Assembly: GCF_014145395.1 (NCBI RefSeq)
Contig: NZ_JACHTE010000006.1
Location: 124,001 to 188,000, forward strand
Origin: Marilutibacter penaei
GTDB taxonomy: Bacteria; Pseudomonadota; Gammaproteobacteria; Xanthomonadales; Xanthomonadaceae
Length of the DNA stretch: 64,000 nucleotides
Reading direction: 5' to 3'
In this document: positions 1 through 9,266 of the stretch, one piece after another
Position numbering within the stretch: the first letter of the stretch is position 1
Layout: each line of letters opens with the position of its first letter
Made by a program: the position numbers and the translations under genes
Notes under the pieces: model-generated
Database searches by the model: none
Seen by the model: the letters and a program-made list of their open reading frames with translations, nothing else
Told to the model about the DNA's origin: nothing

Positions 1-2
1 CG

Positions 3-287
3 CTGGGCGCGGATTACACCATCCCCTACGGCGTGCTCGCGGGCCTGGGCTTCGGGGCCGGCGTGCGCTACACCGGCGAGCATTACGGCGACGCCTACAA
101 CGACTGGGAGACGCCGTCCTACACGCTGGTCGATGCCGCCGTGCACTACGACCTCGGGAACTGGCGCCTGCAGCTCAATGCCAGCAACCTCGCCGACAAG
201 GAATACATCAGCGCCTGCAACAGCGCCGCGTGGTGCTATTACGGCTACCCGCGCGCGGTCACCGCAACGGCCCGCGTGCGCTGGTGA
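3..287 (+). CDS. TonB-dependent siderophore receptor, C-terminal end (partial)
   Basis: The reading frame is open from the window edge and ends at the TGA at 285-287, so only the last 94 or so residues are present. The pattern is that of the final beta-strands of an outer-membrane TonB-dependent receptor: G-V-R-Y-T-G near the front, a strand with T-L-V-D-A-A-V-H-Y, the near-invariant N-A-S-N-L-A-D-K-E-Y, and a terminal aromatic residue (R-V-R-W). The N-A-S-N-L-x-D-K-x-Y signature is typical of ferric-siderophore receptors of the FhuE/FpvA/FoxA group. It probably imports a ferric siderophore. Its stop overlaps the next gene, and the PepSY protein downstream supports an iron-uptake operon. The ligand cannot be inferred. 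Confidence 0.8.
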   Translation: MGADYTIPYGVLAGLGFGAGVRYTGEHYGDAYNDWETPSYTLVDAAVHYDLGNWRLQLNASNLADKEYISACNSAAWCYYGYPRAVTATARVRW

Positions 288-544
288 TGCCGCTGCTCGG
301 CCTGCTGCTGGGAATCGCGTCGGCGCTGGCGCTCTATGCCGGCTCCGGCCATGCGCGCGTCGCATGGCTGGGCCGTTGGCAGCGCGGCGGCAGCGCGGCC
401 GGGCTCGTGCTGGCGGGCGCGTCATTGGTCGCGTGGTGCCTGGCGCTGGGCATCGGCGCCGGGCTGTGCGCGATGCTCGGTGGCTGGATGCTGGCGATGA
501 TCGCGGTGCCCTATGCGGCCAGCCTGCCGGAGGCGACGCGCTGA
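287..544 (+). CDS. Small membrane protein of siderophore operon (DUF3325-like)
   Basis: 85 residues. The ATG at 287 overlaps the receptor stop (TGATG), implying translational coupling. The protein is almost entirely hydrophobic, with about three membrane segments: residues 2-18, a basic R-W-Q-R turn, then two further helices. DUF3325 proteins have this size and topology and sit between a TonB-dependent siderophore receptor and a PepSY protein in Pseudomonas and Xanthomonas iron operons. I assign that family mainly from size, topology and position. The biochemical role is unknown; an accessory role in siderophore iron release or transport is inferred. Confidence 0.55.
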   Translation: MPLLGLLLGIASALALYAGSGHARVAWLGRWQRGGSAAGLVLAGASLVAWCLALGIGAGLCAMLGGWMLAMIAVPYAASLPEATR

Positions 545-807
545 TGTGGGCGCGTGCACTGGCCGGTGCCGTGCCGGGCTTCTTCCTCGCGGCCGGTCTG
601 GTCGGGCTGGTCGGCTGGTCGCTGCCCGGACCGTGGACGGCGGCGCTGGTGCCGGGGCTGGTCGTGTTCTTCCCGCTGTGGATGGGCCTCGCGGCCGGCG
701 CGTTCTTTTTCCGCGATGGCCTGCGCGCGTGGCTGTGGCTCGGCGGGCTTGCGGTCGCCAGCCTGGCACTGCTCCGGGGCCTGCAGGTTGCCGGCTGGGT
801 GATGTGA
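544..807 (+). CDS. Small membrane protein of siderophore operon (DUF3649-like)
   Basis: 87 residues. The ATG at 544 overlaps the preceding stop (CTGATG). It has three predicted membrane helices and an F-F-P-L-W-M-G middle segment, followed by an R-x-x-L-R-A-W motif and a last helix. This resembles DUF3649 'iron uptake' proteins, which share the R-A-W boundary before the last helix and the same operon position. It is very likely co-translated with its neighbours. Function is inferred from context only. Confidence 0.55.
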   Translation: MWARALAGAVPGFFLAAGLVGLVGWSLPGPWTAALVPGLVVFFPLWMGLAAGAFFFRDGLRAWLWLGGLAVASLALLRGLQVAGWVM

Positions 808-817
808 GACCGCTTCG

Positions 818-2404
818 ATGAAGATTCCAGCCGCCACGCTCCGCCGCTTCACCACCGTCCACACCTGGACGGGCCTGGTCGCGGGCTTCGCCCTGTTCGT
901 CGCCTTCTATGCGGGTGCGATCACGGTGTTCCACCACGACCTGCAGCTGTGGGAGTCACCGCAGGGCCTGCACGCGCAGGCGCAGACGCTGGACGACGCG
1001 CAGCGCCTGCTCGACGAGACGCTGGCCCGCCACCCGGCGGCGCGCGTGCACCTCGGCATGGTGTTCCCGGGCCATGAGTACCCGGTCGCGACCAGCTACT
1101 GGCAGGAAGCCGACGGCACCTGGAAGTTCGCCACGCTCGAGGACCTCGAAGGCAGTACGCAGCCCATTGGCGGCGTGCTTTCGGAACTCGTCAACGCCCT
1201 GCACTACTCCCTGGGCATCCCGGTCGCCGGCACCTGGCTGATGGGCATCGTGAGCCTGCTGTATGGCGTCGCGCTGTTCTCCGGCATCGTGATCCACCTG
1301 CCGAAGCTGCTCGCCGACCTGTTCGCGTTGCGCCCGGGCCGCAACCTCAAGCGCTTCTGGCAGGACGCCCACAACGTGATCGGCGTGCTCGGCCTGCCGA
1401 TGCACCTGATGTTCGCGGTGACCGGCGCCCTGCTGTGCCTGATGTTCCTGGTGATGCCCGCGCTGGATGCGCTGGTTTACCGGGGCGGGCTGATGCCGTC
1501 GCTGGCGGGCACGATGGACACCGCACCGATCGTCGCGCCCGCGGGCCGCGCGGCGCCGACCGGGCCGATGGCGATGTGGCATGCGCGCTCGGTCGAGGTC
1601 GCACGCGAACGGGGTCTTGCCGACTTCGAGCCGGCCTACCTGAAGCTGGCCAACGCCGGCGATGCTCATGCGATCGTCGAAGTCACCGGCGCCTCGCCGG
1701 GTGCGCTCGGACCGCTGGGTTCGATCGCGCTGGATGCGTCCACCGGCGTGTTGATCGCCGACCAGTTGCCGGGCGCGCGCGATGCCAACCACGCGACCCT
1801 CGCCGCGGCCTACGCGCTGCATTTCGGCGAGTACGGCAACGCGTGGGTGCCATGGCTGTACTTCCTGCTGGGGCTGGGCGGCGCGTTCCTGTTCTATTCC
1901 GGCAACCTGCTGTGGATCGAATCGAGGCGCAAGCGCCGCCAGGCCACGCAGGACCGCGCTCCGTGGTGGATGGCGCGGATGACCGCGGGCTTCTGCATCG
2001 GCAGCTGCGTGGCGATCTCGGTGGCGTTCTGCGCGGTCCAGCTGTTGCAGTGGCCGGCACTGGGTTACACGGGCTCGCTGGCGACCGGCGTGTCCGTCGC
2101 CTGTTTCGGCAGCTGGGCGCTGTGCCTGCTGTGGGCCGCATGGCGCCCGCCGGCGCGCGCGGCAATCGAGCTGCTCGGCGTCGCCGCGGTGGCGACCGCG
2201 CTTGTCCCGGTCGCCCACGGACTGGCCACGGGGGCCTGGTGGTGGCGCTCCCTTTCGGTGGGGAACGGCGCGCTCTTCGCGATCGACGCGGGCGCCCTGG
2301 CCCTGGCCGCCGGCTTCGCCTGGCTGGCCCGGGTGACGGGGCGGCGTGCCCGCAGCGGCGAGCCAAACAGCGTCTGGGCCGGCATGGCGGCGCGCCCGGG
2401 CTGA
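818..2404 (+). CDS. PepSY-associated membrane protein, siderophore iron reductase type
   Basis: 528 residues, starting 10 bp after the previous gene. It opens with a membrane helix (T-W-T-G-L-V-A-G-F-A-L-F), followed by a periplasmic PepSY-like region and H-Y-S-L-G-I-P. The second helix pair contains H-N-V-I-G-V-L-G-L-P-M-H, and another follows at H-F-G-E-Y-G-N-A-W-V-P-W-L-Y. The conserved intramembrane histidines are typical of the PepSY_TM family. That family includes FoxB/FpvG-like inner-membrane proteins thought to reduce ferric siderophores or assist their uptake. The C-terminal third adds four or so more helices. As last gene of the receptor, small protein, small protein, PepSY run, it is probably the iron-release component. 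Confidence 0.88.
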   Translation: MKIPAATLRRFTTVHTWTGLVAGFALFVAFYAGAITVFHHDLQLWESPQGLHAQAQTLDDAQRLLDETLARHPAARVHLGMVFPGHEYPVATSYWQEADGTWKFATLEDLEGSTQPIGGVLSELVNALHYSLGIPVAGTWLMGIVSLLYGVALFSGIVIHLPKLLADLFALRPGRNLKRFWQDAHNVIGVLGLPMHLMFAVTGALLCLMFLVMPALDALVYRGGLMPSLAGTMDTAPIVAPAGRAAPTGPMAMWHARSVEVARERGLADFEPAYLKLANAGDAHAIVEVTGASPGALGPLGSIALDASTGVLIADQLPGARDANHATLAAAYALHFGEYGNAWVPWLYFLLGLGGAFLFYSGNLLWIESRRKRRQATQDRAPWWMARMTAGFCIGSCVAISVAFCAVQLLQWPALGYTGSLATGVSVACFGSWALCLLWAAWRPPARAAIELLGVAAVATALVPVAHGLATGAWWWRSLSVGNGALFAIDAGALALAAGFAWLARVTGRRARSGEPNSVWAGMAARPG

Positions 2405-2502
2405 AGCCTCGCGGTTCCGCCCCGGGGGCGGAATGGGTACGATCCCCCTAGCCGCGCGGCGCCCGGGGGTTCGGGGGCCGCGCCCATGCCTTGGGGAAGC
2501 AT

Positions 2503-3636
2503 ATGTCGCAACGTGTCCTGATCATCCTCCTGTCGCTGACCCTCGGATTGGTCAGTGGCGCGTTCGGCTACTCGCTGTGGATCGGGAAGCGCCATGCCGA
2601 AGCGCTCGAGGCGGCGCGCGGCGAGGCACGCGAGGAGGGGCGGCTGGCGGGCCGCGAAGCGGCGGAATCCGAGCTCGAGGCGGAAATGGCCGCCCTCAAG
2701 CCGCTCCGTATCGAAGAAGCGCCCGCGTCGGAGAACAAGCCCGGCGGCGTGCATTTCGAATATGAATACGTGGAGCCGCGCGACGAGGCCCTGCGTCCGC
2801 TCTACGACATGGCGGTGCAATCCGACCTGCTTCACCAGCAGCCGGAAATCCAGGCCATCGACGGCATGTTCATGCTGCCGCGGCCGATCCGCTACACGAC
2901 GGCGGAGTGCGGCGAGAGCGGCGCGTTCTACTCGGACGAGCGCGGTGAAGTGGTCATCTGCTACGAGACCATGCAGGTGCTGCAGCAGCGCGGTGCCGAA
3001 CTGGCCGAGGGCAACAAGCTCGATGCGGGCTTCGCGCAGCGCTACCTGGACGCGAACGTCCGTTTCATCCTGCTGCACGAGACCGGGCATGCGCTGATCT
3101 CGATGTTGGAGATCCCGATCACCGGGCGCGAGGAGGATGCGGTCGACCAGCTCGCGACCACGCTGATGCTGCGCTTCGCGGGGATCAACGAGCCGACCGA
3201 AGTCGTGGCCGAGAACCTGCGGATGGCCTCCAACTGGTTCCTGGCGCGCAGCACCGGCCAGTACAACCTGGACGTGTATGCCGACGACCACGCCCTGGGC
3301 GAGCAGCGCTACTTCAACCTGCAATGCCTGCTGTATGGAAGCGATCCGGCGCGTTACCTCGACATCGTGACCCGCGGCGACCTGCCCGAGGCGCGCGCCA
3401 AGGGTTGCCCGGAGGAGTCGCGGCGCGTCAGCCGCGCATGGCTGCGCCTGCTCCTGCCCTACGTGGCGCCGAAATTCCAGATGAGCGAGGACCAGGCCGA
3501 GCGGGTATTCGAGGAACGCGCCCGGCAACGCGAGCGCAATGCGGATGCGCCGTACATGAAACCGCAGGGCGACGAGGCCGGTGCCGGCGGCGATGCCCCG
3601 GTCCCGCCCGCCCCCGCGCGCGGCATCGAGAACTGA
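2503..3636 (+). CDS. DUF4344-type putative metallopeptidase, membrane-anchored
   Basis: 377 residues from the ATG at 2503. I prefer this start to the in-frame TTG at 2491 because GGGGAAG at 2493-2499 is then a well-placed ribosome site. One N-terminal helix (about residues 4-22) is followed by an E/A/R-rich coiled-coil stretch to about 70, suggesting a membrane-tethered protein with the rest in the periplasm. The core has C-G-E-S-G-A-F-Y-S and I-C-Y-E, then H-E-T-G-H at about residues 192-196, with E-E-D-A-V-D-Q some 12 residues later. This C-G...A-F-Y and HExxH arrangement is the DUF4344 signature, with histidines and a downstream acid as zinc ligands. Peptidase activity is unproven for most of the family. 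Confidence 0.8.
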   Translation: MSQRVLIILLSLTLGLVSGAFGYSLWIGKRHAEALEAARGEAREEGRLAGREAAESELEAEMAALKPLRIEEAPASENKPGGVHFEYEYVEPRDEALRPLYDMAVQSDLLHQQPEIQAIDGMFMLPRPIRYTTAECGESGAFYSDERGEVVICYETMQVLQQRGAELAEGNKLDAGFAQRYLDANVRFILLHETGHALISMLEIPITGREEDAVDQLATTLMLRFAGINEPTEVVAENLRMASNWFLARSTGQYNLDVYADDHALGEQRYFNLQCLLYGSDPARYLDIVTRGDLPEARAKGCPEESRRVSRAWLRLLLPYVAPKFQMSEDQAERVFEERARQRERNADAPYMKPQGDEAGAGGDAPVPPAPARGIEN

Positions 3637-3783
3637 GTCGCGGCGGACGTCGCGGCGGAGGCATCATCCCGGCCCCGAACGGCCAAGCGCCCCGGGTGGG
3701 GCGCCTGGCGGAGCCGGAGCGGGACGCGTGATGCGCCGCCCGGTGGCGTCACCGCCGGTGGGCGGTGACGGTACGCGGCGGCA

Positions 3784-4833
3784 TCAGCCGCCCGGGTTGA
3801 AACCGATGGTGCGACGGGTGGTGACGGTGTTCGGGATCGGCTGGAAGCGCCATTCACGAACGGCGGCCACCGCCTCGCGATCGAACACGCGGGCCGGATT
3901 GGAACGCACCACGCGCGCGCTGGTCACCGAGCCATCCGTCCCTACGGTGAACTCGACCTGCACTTCACCCGAGGTCCGCGCACGCATCGCCGCGGACGGA
4001 TAACGCGGGGCCGGCGTCGAGATCGGACGCAGGTCGGCCGCCGTCGCACGGGCGGGTGCTGCCTGCTGGGCCGGGGCCGGGGCGGGCGTCGCAGCCGCTG
4101 CCTGGGCGGCTGCCTGCTCCGCGGCGGCCCGTTCGGCGGCCTCGCGCTCGGCCTGCTGGCGCGCGGCTTCCTGCTGGGCGGCGAGCTGCTGCGCGGCTTC
4201 CTCCTGCTGGCGCTGCTGGTCGGCCACGCGCTGGCGCTCCAGCTCTTCCTGGCGGCGGGCCTGCTCCTCGGCGCTGACGCGCTCCTGCTCGAGTCGCTGG
4301 GTCATCGCCACCTGCTGCTCGGCGATGCTGGCCTTCAGGCGCGCGACCGCGGGATGCTGCGGGTCGGCGCGTTCCAGCAACGCCGCGAGGCGCGCTGCTT
4401 CGGCGAAGTCTTCGCGCTGGACGCTCTGCTCGATCGCGATGACCGTCATCGGCAACAGGTCGGTGAGGGCGCTGGAGGCCGCGGCATCGCCCGGTGCCTT
4501 CTCGCGCAGGGCGAGGTAGTACTCGACCGCGTTGTCGCCCGCCGGGGCGTACAGGCGGTTCTCCGCATACGCGGTGCGACCGGCCTCGCGCAGTTCTTCG
4601 GCGCTCATCGCGGCCAGCTTGCCGGCGGTGGCGGCGGCCTCGGCTTCTGCCTCGGCCGTGGCATCGGCCACCGGTGCGGCGGCTTCGGCGGGTGCTTCGG
4701 CCGCGGGTCCCGCCGCAGTATTGGCGTCGTCCTGGCCGCCACAGGCGGCGATCCCCAGCCCGAGGGCCAACAGAAGTGCGGTCCGGGCGGCCACGGCGGC
4801 CCGAGACCGTTCGGATGATGGTCTGAATGTCAT
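3784..4833 (-). CDS. TonB C-terminal-domain lipoprotein (energy-transducer-like)
   Basis: 349 residues. The start at 4833 has AGGGGAG six or so bases upstream. It begins with a basic stretch, a hydrophobic run and a lipobox (L-G-L-G-I-A-A-C), so it is a probable lipoprotein, unlike classical TonB with its N-terminal anchor. An Ala/Glu-rich spacer and a helical region with TPR character are followed by a long Q/E/A/R coiled coil (about 200-275) and an Ala/Pro hinge. The last 80 residues form a TonB_C domain: P-x-Y-P, G-x-V-x-V-x-F-x-V, D-G-x-V and W-R-F-x-P. The domain could touch a receptor or act in envelope scaffolding. It is not beside exbBD, so an energy-transducing role is uncertain. Confidence 0.85.
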   Translation of the reverse strand: MTFRPSSERSRAAVAARTALLLALGLGIAACGGQDDANTAAGPAAEAPAEAAAPVADATAEAEAEAAATAGKLAAMSAEELREAGRTAYAENRLYAPAGDNAVEYYLALREKAPGDAAASSALTDLLPMTVIAIEQSVQREDFAEAARLAALLERADPQHPAVARLKASIAEQQVAMTQRLEQERVSAEEQARRQEELERQRVADQQRQQEEAAQQLAAQQEAARQQAEREAAERAAAEQAAAQAAAATPAPAPAQQAAPARATAADLRPISTPAPRYPSAAMRARTSGEVQVEFTVGTDGSVTSARVVRSNPARVFDREAVAAVREWRFQPIPNTVTTRRTIGFNPGG

Positions 4834-5013
4834 TGGTGAAACTCTCCCCTGGAATTCGCGTGCTGCGAACAGGAGCATTAGATCGCCTCCGGCGCGGGGT
4901 TTTGTCAAGCGCATAGTGAAATCCATCACAGTTTCGATACCGCGTCTGCCGCAAGCGCGATTCAGCTTCGACCGCATGCCCGCTTCGATGTGGACCGCCC
5001 CGCGGGAGGTGCC

Positions 5014-6357
5014 TTACTTGCCGATGCAGAAGCTGGAAAAGATGTGGCCCAGCAGGTCGTCGGCGTGCACGCGTCCGGTGATCCTGCCCAGTGCGTCGTG
5101 CGCACCGCGCAGGGCCTCGGCGGCAAGTTCGAGGGCTTCGTGTTCCAGGTGGACGCGCGCATCGGCCAGTTCTGAGCGCGCTTCGCGCAGGGCCTCCACG
5201 TGGCGCGTGCGCGCGGTGAACGCCCCGCCGGCCTCGCCGCCGGCGCGGTCCGCCGCCAGTTCCGACAGGCGCCGGTGCAGGGCTTCGATGCCCTGGCCGG
5301 TACGGGCGGACAGCCACAGGGTGTCGTCGGCCGGGGCGGGCGGTGCGTCCAGCAGGTCCGCCTTGTTGTGCAGCCACAGCCGGCGCGGCACGGTTGCGAT
5401 CGCCGCGTCGACGGACCGTCGCCCGTGCTCCGGATCGCGCGCATCCAGCACGATGATCGCCAGGTCGGCCCGTTCCAGCTCCGCCGTCGCGCGACGCATG
5501 CCTTCGCGTTCGATCGCATCGCCGCCATCGCGCAGTCCGGCGGTGTCCACCAGTGACAGCTCCATGCCGTCGACGCGGATGACTTCATGCAACAGGTCGC
5601 GGGTGGTGCCGGCGACATCGGTGACGATCGCCCGGTCGCTGCCGGCGAGTGCGTTGAGCAGGGAGCTCTTGCCGGCGTTCGGCGGACCGACGATGACGGC
5701 GTGCAACCCGTCGCGCAGGCGACGCCCCCGTTCGGCATCGACGAGCAGCACGTCGAGCGCTTCGTCGAGCGCCGCCAGCCGGGTCCTGAGCGCGGCGCCG
5801 CCGAGGGTGTCGATCGGTTCGTCGGCGAAGTCGATCGCGGCCTCCACGTGCACGCGCACGGCGAGCATCGTCTCGGCGATCGCCTCGACGCGGCGCGAGA
5901 ACACGCCGTCCAGTGCGCGCCGCGCGGCGCGCGCGGCCTGCAGGTCGGCCGCGGCGATGAGGTCGGCGACCGCCTCGGCCTGGGCCAGGTCCAGCCGACC
6001 CTCGAGGAAGGCGCGTTCACTGAACTCGCCGGGCCGGGCCCGTCGGGCGCCCCGCGCGACGCAGGCGGCCACGAGCGCATGGAGCACGGCCGGGCTGCCG
6101 TGCGCCTGCAGTTCGACGACGTCCTCGCCGGTATAGCTGGCCGGTGCGCGGAACAGCAGGGCGATGCCGTCGTCGAGTGCCCCGCCGTCGCTGTCGCGGA
6201 AGCGCACATGGTGCGCATGGCGCGGGCGCAGCGCGCGAGCGCAGACGGCCTCGCCGATGGCACGGGCCCGGGGGCCGGAGAGCCGCACGATGCCGACCCC
6301 GCCACTCCCTGCGGCGGTGGCGATGGCAGCGATGGTGTCGCGTGCGTCCGGCTCCAT
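5014..6357 (-). CDS. mnmE: tRNA modification GTPase MnmE (TrmE)
   Basis: 447 residues, close to the usual 450. With MnmG it installs the 5-carboxymethylaminomethyl group on the wobble uridine of several tRNAs. The N-terminal folate-binding domain begins D-T-I-A-A-I-A-T. The G domain lies inside the helical domain: G-P-P-N-A-G-K-S-S (P-loop), D-V-A-G-T-T-R-D (switch), D-T-A-G-L-R-D and N-K-A-D. The protein ends in the diagnostic F-C-I-G-K, whose cysteine is catalytically important. The start at 6357 is chosen over upstream in-frame codons because M-E-P-D matches where family members begin. Divergent from the flavoprotein gene, with 88 bp between them. Confidence 0.98.
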   Translation of the reverse strand: MEPDARDTIAAIATAAGSGGVGIVRLSGPRARAIGEAVCARALRPRHAHHVRFRDSDGGALDDGIALLFRAPASYTGEDVVELQAHGSPAVLHALVAACVARGARRARPGEFSERAFLEGRLDLAQAEAVADLIAAADLQAARAARRALDGVFSRRVEAIAETMLAVRVHVEAAIDFADEPIDTLGGAALRTRLAALDEALDVLLVDAERGRRLRDGLHAVIVGPPNAGKSSLLNALAGSDRAIVTDVAGTTRDLLHEVIRVDGMELSLVDTAGLRDGGDAIEREGMRRATAELERADLAIIVLDARDPEHGRRSVDAAIATVPRRLWLHNKADLLDAPPAPADDTLWLSARTGQGIEALHRRLSELAADRAGGEAGGAFTARTRHVEALREARSELADARVHLEHEALELAAEALRGAHDALGRITGRVHADDLLGHIFSSFCIGK

Positions 6358-6445
6358 CCGCCCATGGTCGCACGCCTCCAGTGCATCACGTCGTGGCGAC
6401 GGCGATCGCGGCATGGTCTGGCCGGCACGCCGCAGGAGTCCCGCC

Positions 6446-7942
6446 ATGCCCGTCGAAGCCCGCTCTGACATCCCGGTCCCCCTGCCGGACGAGGTGGACG
6501 TCGCCATCATCGGTGCCGGTACGGCCGGGATGGCCGCCTATCGCCAGGTCCGCAAGCACACCGATCGCGTGGCCCTGATCGAAGGCGGTCCGTTCGGTAC
6601 CACCTGCGCACGGGTCGGGTGCATGCCGTCCAAGTTGCTAATCGCGCCCGCGGAGGCCCGGCACCGGCTCGCGGTGTTGCCGGCGTTCGGCATCCACAGC
6701 GATGCCGGCACCGTGGACGGGCGCGCGGTGATGCAGCGGGTACGCGACGAGCGCGACCGGTTCGTGGGTTTCGTGCAGGCGGCGGTGGAGGGCTTCGACC
6801 CGGCCCATGTCATCCGGGCGCGGGCCCGTTTCGAGGATCCCCACACCCTGCGCCTGCAACTGCCCGGCAACGGGACCGGGGGTGCGGTGGCACGCCTGAG
6901 GGCGGGACGTATCGTGATCGCCACCGGTTCCCGCCCCGCGGTGCCCGACATGTTGCGTGCGGCGGGCGACCGCCTGCTGACCAGCGACGACATCTTCGAC
7001 TGGGACACGTTGCCGGGCTCGGTCGCGGTGTTCGGGGCGGGCGTGATCGGGCTGGAACTGGGCCAGGCCCTGCACCGGCTCGGCGTGCGCGTACGGCTGT
7101 TCGGGCGGGGCGGCGAACTCGCCGGCATCAGCGACCCGGCGGTGCGCGAACGTGCGGTCGGGATCCTGTCCGATGACCTCCCGATGAGCCTGGATGCACG
7201 CGACGTGACGGTGTCGCGCGATGGCGACGCGGTGGCGGTCCGCTTCCGGGACCCCGGCACCGGGCCGTGCAACGAGCCGTTCGAGTGGGTGCTCGCCACC
7301 ACCGGGCGCCGCCCCAATGTCGACGACCTGGGACTGGAGCATGCTGGACTGGAACGCGACGGCCGCGGCGTGCCCGTGTTCGACCGCCACAGCCTGCGCG
7401 CGGGCGACAGCCACGTCTTCGTGGCCGGCGATGCCAACGACGACCTGCCCCTGCTGCACGAGGCGGCGGACGAGGGCCGGATCGCGGGGGAGAACGCCGC
7501 GCGCTTCCCGGAAGTCCTGCGACAGGATCGCCGCACGCCGCTCGGGATCGTCTTCTGCGATCCGCAGATCGCCTTCGTCGGACAGCGCCATGCGGCGCTG
7601 GAGCAGGCGGGGGTGGAGTTCGAAGTGGGCGAGGTGGCCTTCGAGGACCAGGGGCGGGCGCGCGTCATGCAGGTCAACCACGGCCTGCTGCGCGTGTACG
7701 GCGAGCGGGAGAGCGGCCTGTTGCTGGGCGCGGAGATGATCGGGCCGGCCGGTGAGCATCTCGCACATCTCCTGGCCTGGGCGATCCAGGCGCGCCTGAC
7801 CGTGGGCCAGGTGCTGGAAATGCCGTTCTACCATCCGGTGATCGAGGAGGGCGTCCGCACTGCGCTGCGCCTCCTGAACGAGGCGCTGGGCATGGGGCCG
7901 CACCCGCCCCCGCGCTGCATCGACTGCGGCCCGGGCGCCTGA
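6446..7942 (+). CDS. Dihydrolipoamide dehydrogenase-like flavoprotein disulfide reductase
   Basis: 498 residues, with CAGGAG about seven bases before the ATG at 6446. The N-terminal Rossmann motif is G-A-G-T-A-G. The redox-active disulfide is C54-A-R-V-G-C59 followed by M-P-S-K. A second, NAD-binding motif, [10 protein letters not shown], lies mid-protein, and the C-terminal dimer domain has F-Y-H-P-V-I-E-E, keeping the His-Glu pair at the HPxxxE spacing. It therefore has all parts of the Lpd/glutathione-reductase/MerA family. The gene is not beside 2-oxoacid dehydrogenase subunits, and the tail ends in an unusual C-I-D-C. The physiological substrate is uncertain: lipoamide is the default, but another disulfide or quinone acceptor is possible. 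Confidence 0.88.
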   Translation: MPVEARSDIPVPLPDEVDVAIIGAGTAGMAAYRQVRKHTDRVALIEGGPFGTTCARVGCMPSKLLIAPAEARHRLAVLPAFGIHSDAGTVDGRAVMQRVRDERDRFVGFVQAAVEGFDPAHVIRARARFEDPHTLRLQLPGNGTGGAVARLRAGRIVIATGSRPAVPDMLRAAGDRLLTSDDIFDWDTLPGSVAVFGAGVIGLELGQALHRLGVRVRLFGRGGELAGISDPAVRERAVGILSDDLPMSLDARDVTVSRDGDAVAVRFRDPGTGPCNEPFEWVLATTGRRPNVDDLGLEHAGLERDGRGVPVFDRHSLRAGDSHVFVAGDANDDLPLLHEAADEGRIAGENAARFPEVLRQDRRTPLGIVFCDPQIAFVGQRHAALEQAGVEFEVGEVAFEDQGRARVMQVNHGLLRVYGERESGLLLGAEMIGPAGEHLAHLLAWAIQARLTVGQVLEMPFYHPVIEEGVRTALRLLNEALGMGPHPPPRCIDCGPGA

Positions 7943-8026
7943 GGGCCCGTCCGGGGGCTTGCGCTAGCATGTGGGCCCGCGCGCCGCGCGGGTTCCCCTG
8001 ATCCCCGGGCACACAGGCAGATTCCG

Positions 8027-8797
8027 ATGCGCATCGCCAGCTGGAACGTCAATTCCCTCAACGTCCGCCTGCCGCACCTGCATCAATGGCTGGCCGACGC
8101 CACGCCCGACATCGTTGGCCTGCAGGAAACCAAGCTCGAAGACCCGCGCTTCCCCGACACGGCGTTGCTGGAGCGGGGGTACCGCAGCGTGTTCTCGGGG
8201 CAGAAGACCTACAACGGCGTGGCCCTCCTCTCGCGCGAGCCCGCGCTGGACGTCCAGATGGGCATTCCCGGGTTCGAGGACGAACAGAAGCGGGCAATCG
8301 CGGCGACGGTCGGCGACCTGCGCATCGTCAACCTGTACGTCGTCAACGGTCAGGACGTCGGCACCGACAAGTATGCCTACAAGCTGCGCTGGCTGGCGGC
8401 GGTACACGACTGGCTGGCCGCCGAGATCCAGGCGCATCCCCGGCTGGTGGTGATGGGCGATTTCAACATCGCACCGGACGCGCGTGACGTGCACGATCCC
8501 GAGGTCTGGAACGAGGACCACATCCTTACCTCCACCGCCGAGCGGGACGCCCTGCGGCGGCTGTATGCACTGGGCCTGCACGATGCCTACCGCCTGCACC
8601 ACGAGGCCGGTGGCGTGTTCAGCTGGTGGGATTACCGGCAGGCGGGGTTTCGTCGGGACCGGGGCCTGCGCATCGACCTGACCCTGGTGTCGGACGCGCT
8701 GAAGCCAAAGTGCCGCGATGCCGGCATCGACCGCGAACCGCGGACCTGGGAACGCCCGAGCGACCACGCGCCGGCGTGGGTCGCGCTCGACGTCTAG
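8027..8797 (+). CDS. xthA: Exodeoxyribonuclease III
   Basis: 256 residues. It is a Mg-dependent AP endonuclease and 3'-5' exonuclease of base-excision repair. Motifs of the exonuclease-endonuclease-phosphatase fold are complete: W-N-V-N-S at residue 6, L-Q-E-T-K (metal-binding Glu34), G-D-F-N-I-A-P with catalytic Asp and Asn, R-I-D near the end, and the C-terminal S-D-H-A-P catalytic Asp-His. Length and start agree with E. coli XthA. Transcribed alone, toward a convergent small membrane-protein gene. Confidence 0.97.
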   Translation: MRIASWNVNSLNVRLPHLHQWLADATPDIVGLQETKLEDPRFPDTALLERGYRSVFSGQKTYNGVALLSREPALDVQMGIPGFEDEQKRAIAATVGDLRIVNLYVVNGQDVGTDKYAYKLRWLAAVHDWLAAEIQAHPRLVVMGDFNIAPDARDVHDPEVWNEDHILTSTAERDALRRLYALGLHDAYRLHHEAGGVFSWWDYRQAGFRRDRGLRIDLTLVSDALKPKCRDAGIDREPRTWERPSDHAPAWVALDV

Positions 8798-8847
8798 CCG
8801 ACCGCAGGCCTGCAAGGGCCGCCCTGGAGGGCATTGGCGGGCGGACG

Positions 8848-8873
8848 AAAAAAAGCCCGGGTTTCCCCGGGCT
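8848..8873 (-). terminator. Intrinsic terminator of the YeaQ-type gene
   Basis: AGCCCGGG (8854-8861) and CCCGGGCT (8866-8873) form an 8-bp stem with a 4-base loop. On the minus strand the hairpin is followed by a run of seven T (the A run at 8848-8854). It lies 30 bp past the stop of the gene at 8903. Confidence 0.85.
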
Positions 8874-8902
8874 TCACGGATCAGGCCAGCCGTTCGACGC
8901 GA

Positions 8903-9157
8903 TCAGCGCACGCGGCCGCGCCGGAACAGGTTCACGATCGCCAGCAGGATGATGGCGCCGATCAGGGCGGTCACCAGGTAACCGATCCAGCCGCCGAACT
9001 GGAGGCCCACCATCGGCAGCAGGAATCCGCCGAGGAAGCCGCCGATGATGCCGACGACGATGTTCAGGATGATGCCTTGCTGGCCATCGGTCCGCATGAC
9101 CATGCTCGCGAGCCAGCCGGCAATGCCGCCGACGATCAACATGATGATGAATTCCAC
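8903..9157 (-). CDS. GlsB/YeaQ/YmgE-family stress membrane protein
   Basis: 84 residues from the GTG at 9157, preceded by GAGGAG with a good spacing; an upstream in-frame ATG would add a non-homologous basic tail. The protein is three hydrophobic helices rich in glycine: G-G-I-A-G-W-L-A-S, then I-V-V-G-I-I-G-G-F-L-G-G-F, then G-A-I-I-L-L-A-I-V-N-L-F, ending in a basic R-R-G-R-V-R. This is the pattern of the 'transglycosylase-associated' family (E. coli YeaQ, YmgE). These are small inner-membrane proteins often induced by envelope or general stress; enzymatic activity is not established. Monocistronic with its own terminator. Confidence 0.92.
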   Translation of the reverse strand: MEFIIMLIVGGIAGWLASMVMRTDGQQGIILNIVVGIIGGFLGGFLLPMVGLQFGGWIGYLVTALIGAIILLAIVNLFRRGRVR

Positions 9158-9266
9158 GGGTTTCACTCCTCGGGCTTGGGGTGGGGGGTGGGACCCGCCG
9201 CGGCGGGCTGGCGACACTCTCTCCCGGGGCACGTGACGGAAGCGTCTTGTCTGTCCGGCCCGCCCT